Below are positions 30,737 to 42,242 of a DNA stretch of 64,000 nucleotides, one piece after another. The notes beneath the pieces are model-generated. The model saw nothing but the letters and a program-made list of their open reading frames with translations, did not search any database and was not told the origin of the DNA. This DNA comes from Kitagawia praeruptora. Taxonomy: Eukaryota; Streptophyta; Magnoliopsida; Apiales; Apiaceae. The position numbers were made by a program, and so were the translations under genes. The first letter of the stretch is position 1, and each line of letters begins with the position of its first letter. The stretch spans positions 94,586,001 through 94,650,000 of the forward strand of contig CM075345.1 in NCBI GenBank assembly GCA_037693485.1, written 5' to 3'.

Positions 30737-32728
30737 CTATGGTCTAGTCCTCACATAATCATTTTTAACTGCAGTTTTAGAGGGCAAAGAATTAATGTTC
30801 TTATTCTTACTGCAGAAACTAGCAAGATGATTAGTGCTACCACAATTAAAGCATGTTTTTCTAGGAGCTAATGAAGCAAGCATTGGCTTAATTCCTGATG
30901 TTATGCCTACCTTTCCATTTTTGTTTTTCTTAGGCATTCTCTGTTTGTTGACAGATTTTATCTCTTTAAGCTTATGCTTGAGTTGTTTATCTGTCATTAA
31001 ACCAATGTTAGCCTCTTTAACAAAAGTCTTAGCATATGATTCTTTAACAGCCTTTTTCTCAGCTTCAGTCTTAGGTCCACCTGTTCCCATAACATTACCT
31101 TCAGATGAACGATGTGGTCTAACTTTTACCAAATTTTCAAATCTAAGTTCATCTCCTTCAGAGTAACCTAGACCTACTGTATCTGACTGAAACACTTCTT
31201 GAGTGTCTTTACCAGAGTGTGTCCAAGTTTTAATAATGTGTTTAGCATCCTCCAATTCAGATTCTAGTTGCTTATACTTACCTAGCAACTCTTGTTCAAT
31301 AAACACTGCATCATCTCTCTCTTTCTGAACTTTATTCATGTTCTCTAGCTGTTCCTCAACAAGTTTATTTCTATCTTTGAGTTGAGAGCACTCATTTTTT
31401 ATCCTCTCATTTTCTAAAGTCTGATCCCTATAACTGATATGTAATGCTTTAAGATAAATTCTCAATTCAGTTATATTATCAGTATTATAAGCATAGGTAG
31501 TTGGGGGTACCTTTAGATCATCATCTTCATTCTGAGTAGTAGCCATGAGTGCATAGTTCACTTCCTCATCTGAATCTGAAGTGTCTGCCCAATCTCTGCC
31601 TTTGGTGTAGAGTGCCTTTTTAGTTTTACCCTTCTTGCACTCAGGAGCATAGTGACCCATCTCCTTACACTTGTAGCATTGAATCTCAGACTTATCTTTC
31701 TTACCAGATTTGAAGTCCTTTCCCTCAGATTTCTTGAAATTCTTCTTGTCAGACTTAGAGTAGTCCTTGGAGAATCTCTTTCCCTTCTTGAAGTTCTTGA
31801 ATCCCATCTTCTTGAAGGTCTTTACCATCAATGCAGCCATTTGCATCATCTCTTCATCATCTTCAGAATCAGATGTTCCATCTGTGTTTGAGTCAACATC
31901 AGTGTTTGATGACTCACTTTCTGAGTGTATGACTAAAGCTTTTCCTTTTGCCTTTCTTCTTGATGCTTCCTTCTTTGATGGTTTCTCCTCAACCTTAAGA
32001 GCAACAGACTTTGACTTTCTACTTGATCTTTTGTTTCTCTGCTCCAATTCCAATTCATGGGTTTTGAGCAGTCCATAAATTTCATCAATCTCTGTTTCAC
32101 CAAGTTCATAGTTATCTCTTATGGTGGTTGTTTTCACATCCCACTTTTCAGGTAGAGAAAGAAGAAACTTGAGATTTGAGTCTTCTAAATCATACTCTTT
32201 GTTAACCAATGACAAATCATTTAGCAATTTACAGAATCTGTCAAATGTTTCTGTCATGGTTTCTTCAGACTTTGCCTCAAAATGCTCATACTCCTGAGTG
32301 AGTATGTTTCTTCTGTTTTTCTTGATTGCAGGAGTTCCTTGACACCTAACCTCAAGTGCATCCCATATTTCCTTTGCAGTTGTGCAATTAATCACTTTAT
32401 TAGACATAACATTGTCTAAAGCACTGTGAAGTAAATGTCTTACTTTTGCATCCTTTGCAATAGATGAAAGATCCTCAGCAGTTAGATCTTTCTTTTCTTT
32501 TGGAATGACCTTTGATTCCTCACCAGCAGCAGCAGCAGATAACTTTGTAGGTTTGTGAGGACCTTCATATATTCTATCAAGATATTCTGGATCTGTAGCC
32601 TCCAGAAACATGGTCATCTTTACTTTCCAAATTGCATACTCTAATGGCCTAAGTATAGGAACCCTAATTGTTTCATACCTACTAACAGTAGTAGGAGCTT
32701 TCTCAGATGGTGGAGGTATCTCTGCCAT
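30737..32728 (-). CDS. Gag of element C
   Basis: 663 codons from ATG 32728. It begins with a Ty1-type Gag core (RPLEYAIWKVKMTMFLEATD, NCTTAKEIWDALEVRCQGT, FDRFCKLLNDLSL, ETEIDEIYGLLKTHELELEQ). Next come Lys/Ser-rich linkers, a CCHC knuckle CYKCKEMGHYAPEC, a long coiled coil (NERIKNECSQLKDRNKLVEE) and a second knuckle CFNCGSTNHLASFC. An in-frame TAG at 30737-30739 ends it. The same frame then continues through a third knuckle-like CTHCGSTWHSIYTC up to a TGA near 30490. Gag packages element RNA. The length and the extra knuckles are typical of SIRE-like Gag. The TAG may be a mutation or a programmed stop. Confidence 0.9.
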   Translation of the reverse strand: MAEIPPPSEKAPTTVSRYETIRVPILRPLEYAIWKVKMTMFLEATDPEYLDRIYEGPHKPTKLSAAAAGEESKVIPKEKKDLTAEDLSSIAKDAKVRHLLHSALDNVMSNKVINCTTAKEIWDALEVRCQGTPAIKKNRRNILTQEYEHFEAKSEETMTETFDRFCKLLNDLSLVNKEYDLEDSNLKFLLSLPEKWDVKTTTIRDNYELGETEIDEIYGLLKTHELELEQRNKRSSRKSKSVALKVEEKPSKKEASRRKAKGKALVIHSESESSNTDVDSNTDGTSDSEDDEEMMQMAALMVKTFKKMGFKNFKKGKRFSKDYSKSDKKNFKKSEGKDFKSGKKDKSEIQCYKCKEMGHYAPECKKGKTKKALYTKGRDWADTSDSDEEVNYALMATTQNEDDDLKVPPTTYAYNTDNITELRIYLKALHISYRDQTLENERIKNECSQLKDRNKLVEEQLENMNKVQKERDDAVFIEQELLGKYKQLESELEDAKHIIKTWTHSGKDTQEVFQSDTVGLGYSEGDELRFENLVKVRPHRSSEGNVMGTGGPKTEAEKKAVKESYAKTFVKEANIGLMTDKQLKHKLKEIKSVNKQRMPKKNKNGKVGITSGIKPMLASLAPRKTCFNCGSTNHLASFCSKNKNINSLPSKTAVKNDYVRTRP

Positions 32729-32775
32729 TGATTACTATTGTGTTTGGATCTTTAACTGTAATAAAGTAACAGATT

Positions 32776-32790
32776 GGCTCTGATACCGCC
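32776..32790 (-). promoter_or_regulatory. Primer-binding site of element C (initiator Met tRNA)
   Basis: Just inside the 5' LTR the minus strand reads GGCGGTATCAGAGCC. GGTATCAGAGC complements the 3' end of plant initiator tRNA-Met, the usual Ty1 primer. Confidence 0.8.
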
Positions 32791-33306
32791 TGTTAGGTCG
32801 AATACACAATAGGTAATCAAATACTGTATGAGTAACTTAACAAGAACACACTGTTTAATACTTAAAAACTGTTTGGAATTAACAATTCCTCTCTCAGTGA
32901 TGTAAAATATCACAGAGAGCTGCTTAGGTTACAATCAATGAATTTCTCAATGTTCGATACCCTTCTAGGGTTAACCTAACTGTATTTATAAAACATACAG
33001 CTTCGTACAATCAGTAATTGATTCTCCTATAATTAAGCTATACAATTGATATCAATCACGATTGCTTCAAGTCTTTCAAGTCAACTCAATCTCTTTGACA
33101 GCTTTCCAATCTTCAAAGATATTGCTTCCATATTTATCTTGTATCAATCTTCAAACACTGTTGACTCTTCAGACATTACCGCTACAGAGTTTAACAATCT
33201 CTGTTGCGCTTCCAGTCAGTGTTTAACTAAACTCTGACTGCTTCCAGCTAAACTCTGTTTTGTTACTTTAGCTTCCAAACACTGTTCTCATCAATCATTT
33301 CTAACA
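32791..33306 (-). repeat. 5' LTR of element C
   Basis: 516 bp. The minus strand has TATAAATA at 32983-32990; the other LTR has one substitution in this box. Confidence 0.92.
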
Positions 33307-33461
33307 GATAAGAAGCGAGGTGACCCTGTAGGTGTGCTGGGCTGATTCCAATAGTGGGCTTTAGTGACCCAATTGCCATCTTCGAGGCCCATTGTAGATA
33401 ATGAACCATTAATTCAGCTAATTAAATCATGATAATTATTATGCTTGATTTGGGCATAACA
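33307..33461 (-). repeat. 3' LTR of element A, fragment 3
   Basis: It resumes with the second GATAA copy after element C and ends with CATAACA, directly followed by A's polypurine tract region. Confidence 0.9.
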
Positions 33462-33480
33462 ACTACCCCCCGAGTCCATG
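33462..33480 (-). promoter_or_regulatory. Polypurine tract of element A
   Basis: The minus strand reads CTCGGGGGGTAGT immediately before the TGTTAT of the 3' LTR. The G-run and the GTAGT end match element E's tract. Confidence 0.75.
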
Positions 33481-33684
33481 TTGTCATTGAAAATGCGATG
33501 TGGACTCAAGTTAAATGTATAAATCCACAAAGCGAAGATGTAATTTTATTATGGAAATGACCGTTGAAGAAGTCGCGACCCCCCTAAAGAATTTGAAGAG
33601 GTTTAACAGTTATCATGACTCGAGATGTGTGTTGGATGACTGAGATCTTGACATGTGGCCCCAAACCTTCTCTCTCCTGATGGC

Positions 33685-36600
33685 TATATATACGCCTGTC
33701 ACAATCATTTCCTTTTTTATTCTTACAAACACGTTGTTAAAGTGCTGTCAGTTTGCTCCAAGATTAAACTCAAGTATTTTTCTAGTTCAATTTCAAGCGA
33801 TCTCCAAGTTCTTCAGATTTTTCCGATCTTTTCAAGAACAAGTAAGTCTTCATTTCTTCTTTATATTAAAATCGTTGTTCTTCATTGCATATGCATAATT
33901 AAATGACTAAAATTGTATGCAATGCGATCCCATTTTGACCGCGATCCCTAATAGCTAATCTAACCTTGCGATCCCGTCTTCGCTTAGATAGAATACCGAT
34001 CCTTTGTTAGTAAAACATAGTAAGCTCCTTTCTTAGAATAGCAACACCATTTAGGGCTCGTGAGCGATGTGAGAACACGTAGAACCCTTCTGTCTTTTTA
34101 TTCTTTCCCCCCTTTATTCCCTTTTGATTTCTGTAAGGGCACACACTTAATTCTTCACATTCTTTTCAGATGTCGAACAACGATAGCTCAAAGACGGCAT
34201 CTCCAATTCCCAGTGTGCATATTAGCGAGGCGGCTACCGCTAATATTGCAAGGGCTACAAGCACGAGTGAGAGCTCATTTAAATTATACTTCGATCCCTT
34301 GTGGTCAAATGAAGAATATACCAGAGAGGTGCCTCTAATCTCATGGAGAACAAAACAAGCTTCAGGCTCGTGGGACCGTTCCTTAGATGTTCTCCTAGCC
34401 CAACACGAACCTGAGATCGAAATGACCGATGCTGAACGGGAATTGGAAAAATTATAGAAAAAAGGAGAGGAGTTCAGCTCGCAAGTAGCACAGATTCTTG
34501 CTAAAATGCCTCCTAAAAAAGTCAATTCACCCATCATCTTAAGTGATTCTCCAATAGACTCCTTAGGCGATGCCTACTATGATATGGAGGGAGGAGCAGA
34601 CAACGAAGCCAACTCTGATAATGACGACTATGAAGAACCTTCATCTGATGACGGTGGTCTTGACGAAGTGTCAAGAGTTATAAATTTCAAAGATTATGAC
34701 TACGTTCCCGAGGCATCGCCAGAACCATACATACCGACCCCACAACCAGAATTAGAGGGGGTCATATATGTTAATGGGCCTCGCCCCGAAGACATTGAAC
34801 CTGGGTCAAAGGTGAATCCAGGAGAACCTCGTATCCTTGCTTGTCGTGATATGTCTTCAACCTTAACAGAGAATACACTTAGAGAAGGGGTCGAGAGGTT
34901 TTGACCTAAAGGTAAAATCATCCTCCCAAAGAAAAGAATGCGATGCTATCGCTTCAACAATGAAGAGAATGGTGGTAGGGTCCCACACATGGTATTAACG
35001 ATCCCCCTTATGAAGATAGGTGTCTCTTCGCCTCTCCATCCCTTCATCAAAGATGTTTGCGAGACCTACTTCTTGGCTCCCATCCAGATAAGCACAAATG
35101 GGTATAGATCCATGATCGCACTTTACATTCTTTATCACAAGCTTGGATATCCACCCATGGATGCGAGGACAATTGGCTATTTTCTCTAGTTGAAACGATG
35201 CGGGGCCAAAGATTTTGGCTATGTATATTTTTCCATATGGCCTGAGTTTAACAAGAAAAACCTTCTTCCTGGAGGAATAAGTAATGCTGGCTCGTGGAAG
35301 GAACCGTTTTTGTACATTCACGAGGTTCCTAGGATCAAGACTAGCTTCAACTATCTTCCCGGTAAGTTACTTACCCAGATCGCTGTCCTTCATTTTACTT
35401 TAATCTTCTGAAATTAACAACTTTGCCGGCCTCGCAGTTGGTCCGGTTCGCACTGTTCTTAAAGGCAAAGAGAAACGACGAGCTGATGAAGTGCTAACAA
35501 AGTCCACTAAAGAGGAGAGGAATATAAGAACCTTAATGTCTTTAGAAAACCTTATTGAGTGTGAGTTTCTCAAGGAGGGGGTAGGTTTCACTCCTGAAGC
35601 GGGGCCTTCCACTGCGAAGCGATCCTCGCGAAAGAGAAAGTTGAGAGAGGATGCCTCGTCCTCTCATGTTGAGATAATAAACGAGGGTATTAACAATAAT
35701 GCAATCCACCATTATTACTTTGTGCTTCTACTTTTTACATGCATAGCATCATGTCATTTGTCTTCATATGTCATTTCATTTTTATTGGACCCATTGTTAA
35801 CCCATCTTTCTTTTTACTATACAGGTATGTCATCCCAGAGCGGCCCCGTTCCTCCCTTTCTTCAGCCAAAAGGCAAAAAAGGTACAGCTGCCAAAAGAGA
35901 TTCTGCCTTGAAAGCTCCTCCCACTAAATCCACAACCCCGATAAAGATTGTCAGTGACCCTCCAGCCCAGTCCAATGTTGCTGGTGATCAAACTCAAAGC
36001 TCTCCTAATCAAACCCCGCTAAAGAGGCCCAGGATGGATGGACAGAAGGATGGGTCGTCTCGACCACCTTCAGGAATCGTTCCTCGCACCGCATCGCAAC
36101 ACCTTTTTGCCTCTTTGGGGACCAAGTATTCTGAGGAGGCTGAAACCTCTAACTGGTGGAAAGCGATGCCAGACGAAAATGCCACCGCTATAACAAGGTG
36201 CCTCGCATAAGCCTTCATCCGCTAAGCTGCGCACACAAGAGATTTTGCAAGGCTAGTCAACAAGGTCAAGGTCCTTGAATTTCAAAAAGTAGAGGACAAG
36301 CAATCCTTGGAAGAAACCTACAAGAAGCAACTCTCTCATGATACTGCTAATCTTCGCACAGACTTGAAGACTGCCCGCCGTGAGATGAAAGAGTTTGAGA
36401 AATCTTTTAAAGATTTACAGAAATCCAGCGAGGAGACCTTGAAAAAGAAAAATGAGGAGATCGAGAAATTGAAAAACGATCTAGCTGCCGCTCAGACTTC
36501 ATTGGACAACGCTGAAGGCATATTCCTTGCCAAAGGTCAAGTTACCTTTATGAAAGAATTTATTCGAACGATCCCTGACTTTGATTGGGATCAGCTTGGG

Positions 36601-36753
36601 CCTGGGAATGCTGATTTTGCGGAAACCCTCAAGAAACAAATTGCTGATGAAGATGCTGAGGAGGAACGCCTCGCAGAGGCAGCTAGGATCGCTGAAGAAA
36701 CAAGGCTGGCGGAGGAGGCTACCAAAGCCAATCAAGACAACAATGCTTCGTGA
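33685..36753 (+). pseudogene. Spliced antisense gene of element A, degenerate
   Basis: A TATATATA box (33685-33692), a leader exon ending at the donor AGAACAA|GTAAGT (33842) and an acceptor cttttcag directly before ATG 34170. Coding exons: 34170-35361, 35438-35686 and 35825-36753. The first intron interrupts a Val codon after its first base, exactly as in element B. The middle encodes the same 'gypsy-type transposon' domain (TIPLMKIGVSSPLHPFIKDV, ISTNGYRSMIALYILYHKLG); the C-terminus is an acidic/Lys coiled coil (EEIEKLKNDLAAAQTSLDNA) and an Ala/Glu-rich tail. In-frame stops at 34455, 34902, 35187, 36208 and 36223 disable it. There is no indel, so frame is preserved over 2.5 kb. Function unknown. 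Confidence 0.72.
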
Positions 36754-37446
36754 TTTTATGCATTTATAAGAATCTTCGAATTTGGGATGCGGGCTCCCTT
36801 TTAATGCCTTGCAAGATGTAATCGTATTTTTGATTAACTCTGATAACTGCAAGTCTTTTGGGATCGCATAGCGACCCATATTAACTTTGATTTCATCTAT
36901 GTTTCCAATATAATTGCCTTTGTTTCCATGTTAATTGTCTTCATAGTAATATTGTGCTTTCCTTTTGCATAAATCTTCATGTAGGTTGTCTTCGTTAGTT
37001 TAAATTCCTTTGATTATTGTAAATGGGGATCTGTTCTCGTGAGATCGCTAGGTGCAACCGTTGGGGTCGCGTTATTGTAAGTAAAGTTGCTTTTCAGTAG
37101 ATTGTTGTCTGAAGGGGAGTAGCCTCGCATCGTTGTGCTGTGCTAGTCCTTTAAGATGTGAAATTCTAACAAAAAAACAAGTAAAGTTTGAATGCAAAAA
37201 TTTAAATAAACAATAATGAATGTAAACGAACTCATTTATTGCCATAGTAGGGACGAGGCCCTAAAAGATGTCTCCATATAATACAAGATAAGGGCGAGGC
37301 CCTAAAGCTGATAAGTAGGGGCAAGGCCCTAGAATCATTACATCACAAAGGGGAGGTGTCTATATGAGCACTACCCCCCAATACTTTGTATGAATTTATT
37401 CGTGCTAAGTAGTAGTAATAGATAGAAGCTACCAGAAGCGAAGCCT
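36754..37446. other. Non-coding spacer of element A between antisense gene and pol
   Basis: No coding capacity. Three related words (ggg.cgaggccctaaa) occur at about 37249, 37286 and 37318. Convergent transcripts would meet here. Confidence 0.5.
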
Positions 37447-38214
37447 TTACTGATAGTATTTTCTCAAGTGTTCCGCGTTCCAGGCTCGCGAAATAACGTT
37501 GTCATCCATGTCAGTTAGATAATAAGTTCCTTCTGACAGAGTTGCATAGATCTTGTAGGGTCCTTCCCAGTTAGCACCAAAGACCCCATGTCCCGCGACC
37601 CTGGTATTAGGCATGACCCTTCTGAGTACTAGATCGCCTGTACGTAGGGGTCGCACTCTGACCTTTCCATTGTAGTACCTTGCGGTCCTTTGTTGATAAG
37701 CTGCGAGGCGTAGCTGAGCCTCGCTTCTTGTCTCTTCAATCATGTCCAAATAGAGTCTATGATAGACTTCATTAGACTCAGGGTCATAGTGTTCCGTTCT
37801 AAACGATCCCGAGCCAACCTCCACTGGGACCATGGCCTCGCATCCATAAGTCAGAGAAAATGGGGTCTCTCCAGTAGTAGACCTTGGGGTTAGGGCTGGC
37901 AATTTTGGACCCGCGACCCGAACCCGACCCGAACCCAACCCGCATGGGTTGGTTTCGGGTTTATATTTTTCGGGTTCAGGTCGGTTTCGGGTTGACCCTA
38001 ACTTGACCCGAAAAAATCTGGTTGGGTTCGGGTCGGGTTCGGGTTACCCGAAATTGACCCAAATATATATATATATAATTATTTTTAATATATAAATTAT
38101 TTATATTATTTATAATATATATATTATTATTATTCATATATATATTTTTAATTAATATATATTATTTAAAATATATATTATTTTTAATATATATTATTTT
38201 TAATATATATATTA

Positions 38215-38252
<38 letters not shown>

Positions 38253-41200
38253 TTTTAAATTTTAAAAATTAAATTTCGGGTCGGGTTACCCGAAACCGAC
38301 CCGAAACCCATTCGTGTCGGGTTCGGGTTGAGCACCTGTACCAATTAAATTTTCGGGTCGGGTTCGGGTTGGGTCAAAAATGCGACCCGAGTCTGCTGAC
38401 CCGACCCGAACCCGACCCGCAACCCGAAATTGCCAGCCCTACTTGGGGTCGTGTTGTATGACCACAAGACCCTTGGTAACTCTTCAGGCCAATTACCCTT
38501 ACTTTCTTCTAGCTTCGCCTTCAAAGTATGCTTGATTATTTTGTTGATAACCTCAGTTTGACCATTTGTCTGAGGGTGGCTAACAGCTTAAAAACTTTTC
38601 TTGATCCCCAATTCTCACAGAATTCCTTCATCTCCTTGCTGTCAAATTGTTTCCCATTATCTGATATGAGTTGATAAGGGATCCCATAGCGACACACGAT
38701 TGCTCTGTATACGAAGTCCTTTAGCTTCTTGGTAGTGATTGTTGCAAGTGGCTCAGCCTCGGCCCACTTGGTGAAATAATCTACTACCACCACTGCGTAC
38801 TTAACTCCCCATTAAGCTTTGGGTAATTCCCCAATTAGATCAATCCCCCACATAGCGAAGGGCCATGGGCTCGTGAGCGAAGTGAGTTGAGAGACCGGTG
38901 CGTTGCTGAAGTTAGCGATCCTCTGACAGGCATCGTATTTCCTGGAAAACTCAAATGCATCCCTTTTCAGTGTGGGCCAAAAATACCCTTGACGAAGTAT
39001 CTTCTGAGCCAGCGAACTACCCCCCGAGTGATTTCCACATATACCTTCATGGACCTCTCTCAAGATATAGTTACATTCATCACCGTTCACACATATTAAG
39101 AGTGGAATGTTGAACCTTCTTCGATACAGGACCTCGTCATAAAAAACATAGCGAGCAGCCTGATATTTAACCTTCCTTGCTTCCTTTTTTATCCTGAGGT
39201 AGTATCCCATTCCTCACATACTCCCATATAGGGGTCATCCACGTTGGTTCTGAGCTCGCAACTTCCATAATAAACTCTTCAGGGACACTAGGCTTCGTTT
39301 GAATTTCTAATGGTATAACCCCAAGTAAAGTGGCCTCGCGACGCGAGCCCAATTTTGCTAGGGCATCAGCACCTTGATTTTTTGCCCTCCTAATGAATTC
39401 CACCTTGACTTGTTTGAACGATTTCATCAATCTCTGCACACATCGCAGATAGAGTTCAATTTGACGCCCTCTGGCTTGCCAACCGCATCCAATGTGGCAT
39501 GTGACCAGCATAGAATCACTGTATGCATTAAGATTTTCAACTTTCATTTCAATTACAAGTTTGAGGCTAATGATCAGAGCCTCGTATTCAGCTGCATTGT
39601 TAGATGCTCCAAACGTGAAATGAATTGCACTGCGTATCTTGTGACCCTCGGGAGTAACAAGTTCGATCCCTGCTCCGGATCCTTCCTTATTAGAGGCACC
39701 ATCCACATAAAGTTCCCACCACGAGGCCGAGTTTTTAGTTTTGACCTCGCTACTAACCTTTTCAGAGATCGGTATGAGAGCCCAAGAGTCTTGTTCAATG
39801 TAGGGAGGAAACTCGAGTATAAATCTGCTATGGCCTGACCTTTTAGAGGCCCTCGCGGCTTATATTCAATGTCAAATTGACTCAGTTCCACAGTCCATTT
39901 CAAGAGCCTTCCTGATGTTTCTGGCTTGTGCATCACTTGCCTTAGAGGATAAGATATGCGAACCTCAATTTTGTGAGCCTGAAAATATGGCCTTAGTTTT
40001 CGCGAGGCCAATATCAGGGCATAGGCAAGTTTCTCCATGTTTGTGTAAAGAGTCTCAGCATCTAACATTCTTCGACTAACATAGTAGACAGGATACTGAA
40101 CTTTTTCCCCCTCGCGAACCAAAACAGCACTGATCGCATGTTCTGACACCGCGAGGTATACAATGAGTGTCTCTTCCTCGCGAGGCTTGGAGAGCAGAGG
40201 TGGCGACCACAAATGCTCATTGATTTTTTGAAATGCCTCCTCGCACTGCGGGATCCATTCAAAATCCTTTCCAACTTTCCTGATTGCCTTGAAGAACTCT
40301 TGGCACTTGTTTGATGATTTTGAAACAAATCTGTTAAGCGCGGTTATTCTTCCTGTGAGGCTTTATACCTCCTTCACATTTCTGGGCGATCTCATTTCCA
40401 TTAAGGCCTTTATTTTTGCTGGGTTGGCCTCGATGCCTGTATGGTTGACAATGAACCCTAGAAACTTCCCAGATTCGACCCCAAACACACACTTCAGGGG
40501 GTTGAACTTCATTCTGTACTTCCTTAGTATGTCAAACATCTCTGCGAGGTGGGTGATGTGGTCCCCAGCTTCTTTAGATTTTACCAGCATGTCATCTACG
40601 TATACTTCCATTGTTTTCCCAATTTGTTTCTCGAACATCATATTAATGAGCCGTTGATAGGTGGCCCCAGCATTGAGAAGACCGAAGGGCATCCCTATAT
40701 AACAATAGAGACCCCTTTCAGTGATGAACGAGGTGTGTTCGTGATCAGGGCCATACATTGGTATCTTATTGTACCCCGAATAGGCATCCATGAAGCTAAG
40801 AAGTGCATGCCCAGCTGTTGAATCCACCAACTGATCGATCCTTGGAAGTGGGAAACTGTCCTTGGAACAGTGTTTATTGAGATCGGTAAAGTCCACACAT
40901 GTTCTCCACTTTCCATTGGGTTTCTTCACAAGAACAGGGTTCGCGAGCCAGTCAGGGTAGAAAGATTCCCTAACGAGGCCGACCTCGAGGAGTCTGTCAA
41001 CCTCTTCTTTAAGTGCCTCGGCTCGCTCACCACTTATGGGTCGCCTCTTTTGCCTTATTCCTTTTTTGTTTGGATCCAAGTTAAGCTTGTGGCACATAAC
41101 GTTAGGATCAATTCCAACCATTTCTTCATGGGACCAGGCAAACACATCTAACTTGGCTTTCAGAAAATTGACAAGCCTCTCGCGAAGCTCAGGATTGAGT

Positions 41201-42130
41201 TGTGACCCGACCTTCAGTACCTTGGACGGATCTTTGGCATCAACCAGGATAGAGATGGTATCTTCTGCGGCCCCGGCTCATTCAACATGTTCTGGGATGC
41301 GAGGATCCAAATCGAGATCGAATCCGTGAGCCGTGCTAGACTCTGCTTCATTCCTCCTCGTGACCCCATTTTGTGGTGAAGCCGACATTGTTTCTGTAGC
41401 TGGGATCACTCCCACATGCCCATATTCATCTGTTATTGTAGTCTCCCGAGTTATTCCATTAGGCAGGTCCACCAAGGTTGAAGTTTCCTTGCGAACCCAC
41501 TTCCCCTTTCGGGCTCGCACTGCAGCTTGTTCTGGGCTCTCCTCATCATCACTAGCTTCTTCAACGACCCCCTCTTGAAGAACCAACACAGGCTGCGAGG
41601 CCTCCAACATGAGGGCCCCTGGGATCGGTTCCACCTGAATACCCAAGCTATCAAAATAATCATCTAGGAGCTCTTCAATCGATATTATATTGCATTCCAT
41701 TTTTCGTGACACAGAACCACCCCCCTTTTCTGCTGCCTTTAAAGCATTGTTGTAGCATTCACGAGATTCATGTTGAATTCCTTTTACACAACCAACTCCA
41801 TGTGGGGTGGGAAACTTCATAGAGAGATGGTAGATAGATGTCACCACCCTCATTTCATTTAGGATGGGCCTTCCCACGATGGCATTGTAAGCAGATGGTT
41901 GATCTACTACCATGAAGTCAGCGATCTGTGTGGTGATGCAGGGCTCGTCCCCTAAAGTAATGGGAAACTGAACGAGGCCCTTCACACTAACAGATGCTCC
42001 AGTGAACCCATAAAGGTGCCCCACCATGGGTATAAGATCCTTATCAACGTATCCCATCTTTTTGTAGACTTCATATGTAAGAATGTTCACAGCGCTCCCA
42101 TTATCAACAAGGACCCTGTAAACGTTCTAG
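37447..42130 (-). pseudogene. Pol of element A (PR, RT, two RNase H, IN), heavily damaged
   Basis: Protease VLVDNGSAVNILTY near 42105 and AYNAIVGRPILNEM; RT at 41145-40363 with KWRTCVDFTDLN and the catalytic YVDDMLVKS; after a TAA at 40363, the RT thumb and first RNase H (YLAVSEHAISAVLV); second RNase H (GASNKEGSGAGIELVTPEG, NNAAEYEAL) in another frame at 39706-39167; integrase zinc site (HEGICGNH) and D residues in WGIDLIG and SDNGKQF at 39210-38536; integrase C-terminus 37938-37447 (STTGETPFSLTYGCEAMVPV, GPYKIYATL). A hAT MITE splits integrase at 37891-38441. Two frameshifts and several stops make the whole non-functional. The domain order equals that of element B. Confidence 0.9.
37891..38441. 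mobile_element. hAT MITE in integrase of element A
   Basis: 551 bp with terminal inverted repeats TAGGGCTGGCAATTT and an exact 8-bp duplication CTTGGGGT (37883-37890 and 38442-38449). The interior has C-rich (ACCCGACCCGAACCC-like) and G-rich arrays near both ends and a ~190-bp TA/AT-rich core with (TA)n runs. There is no coding capacity. The arms can fold onto each other. Confidence 0.9.
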
Positions 42131-42242
42131 GATCCAATGCGGACTCGAACCCAAGTGCATCAGAGTGGGGATGATGAACCCACTTCGCATCTTCCTCAGT
42201 AAACATGATATTTCTATCTTCGCCTTTGAACAACTTTGGGGG

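Larger units (their letters stand above)
25682..33306 (-). mobile_element. Element C: Ty1 (SIRE/Maximus-like) LTR retrotransposon nested in A's LTR
   Basis: The 516-bp LTRs (25682-26197 and 32791-33306) run TGTTAGGTCG to TTCTAACA and differ at two positions. The target duplication GATAA is at 25677-25681 and 33307-33311. All coding frames are on the minus strand. Order: Gag with zinc knuckles, protease, integrase, partial RT, then an envelope-like tail. RNase H and the start of the envelope-like ORF are missing. Order integrase before RT identifies Ty1; the long Gag with coiled coil and the envelope-like tail indicate the SIRE group. It is young by LTR identity but has several stop codons and cannot be autonomous. 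Confidence 0.93.
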
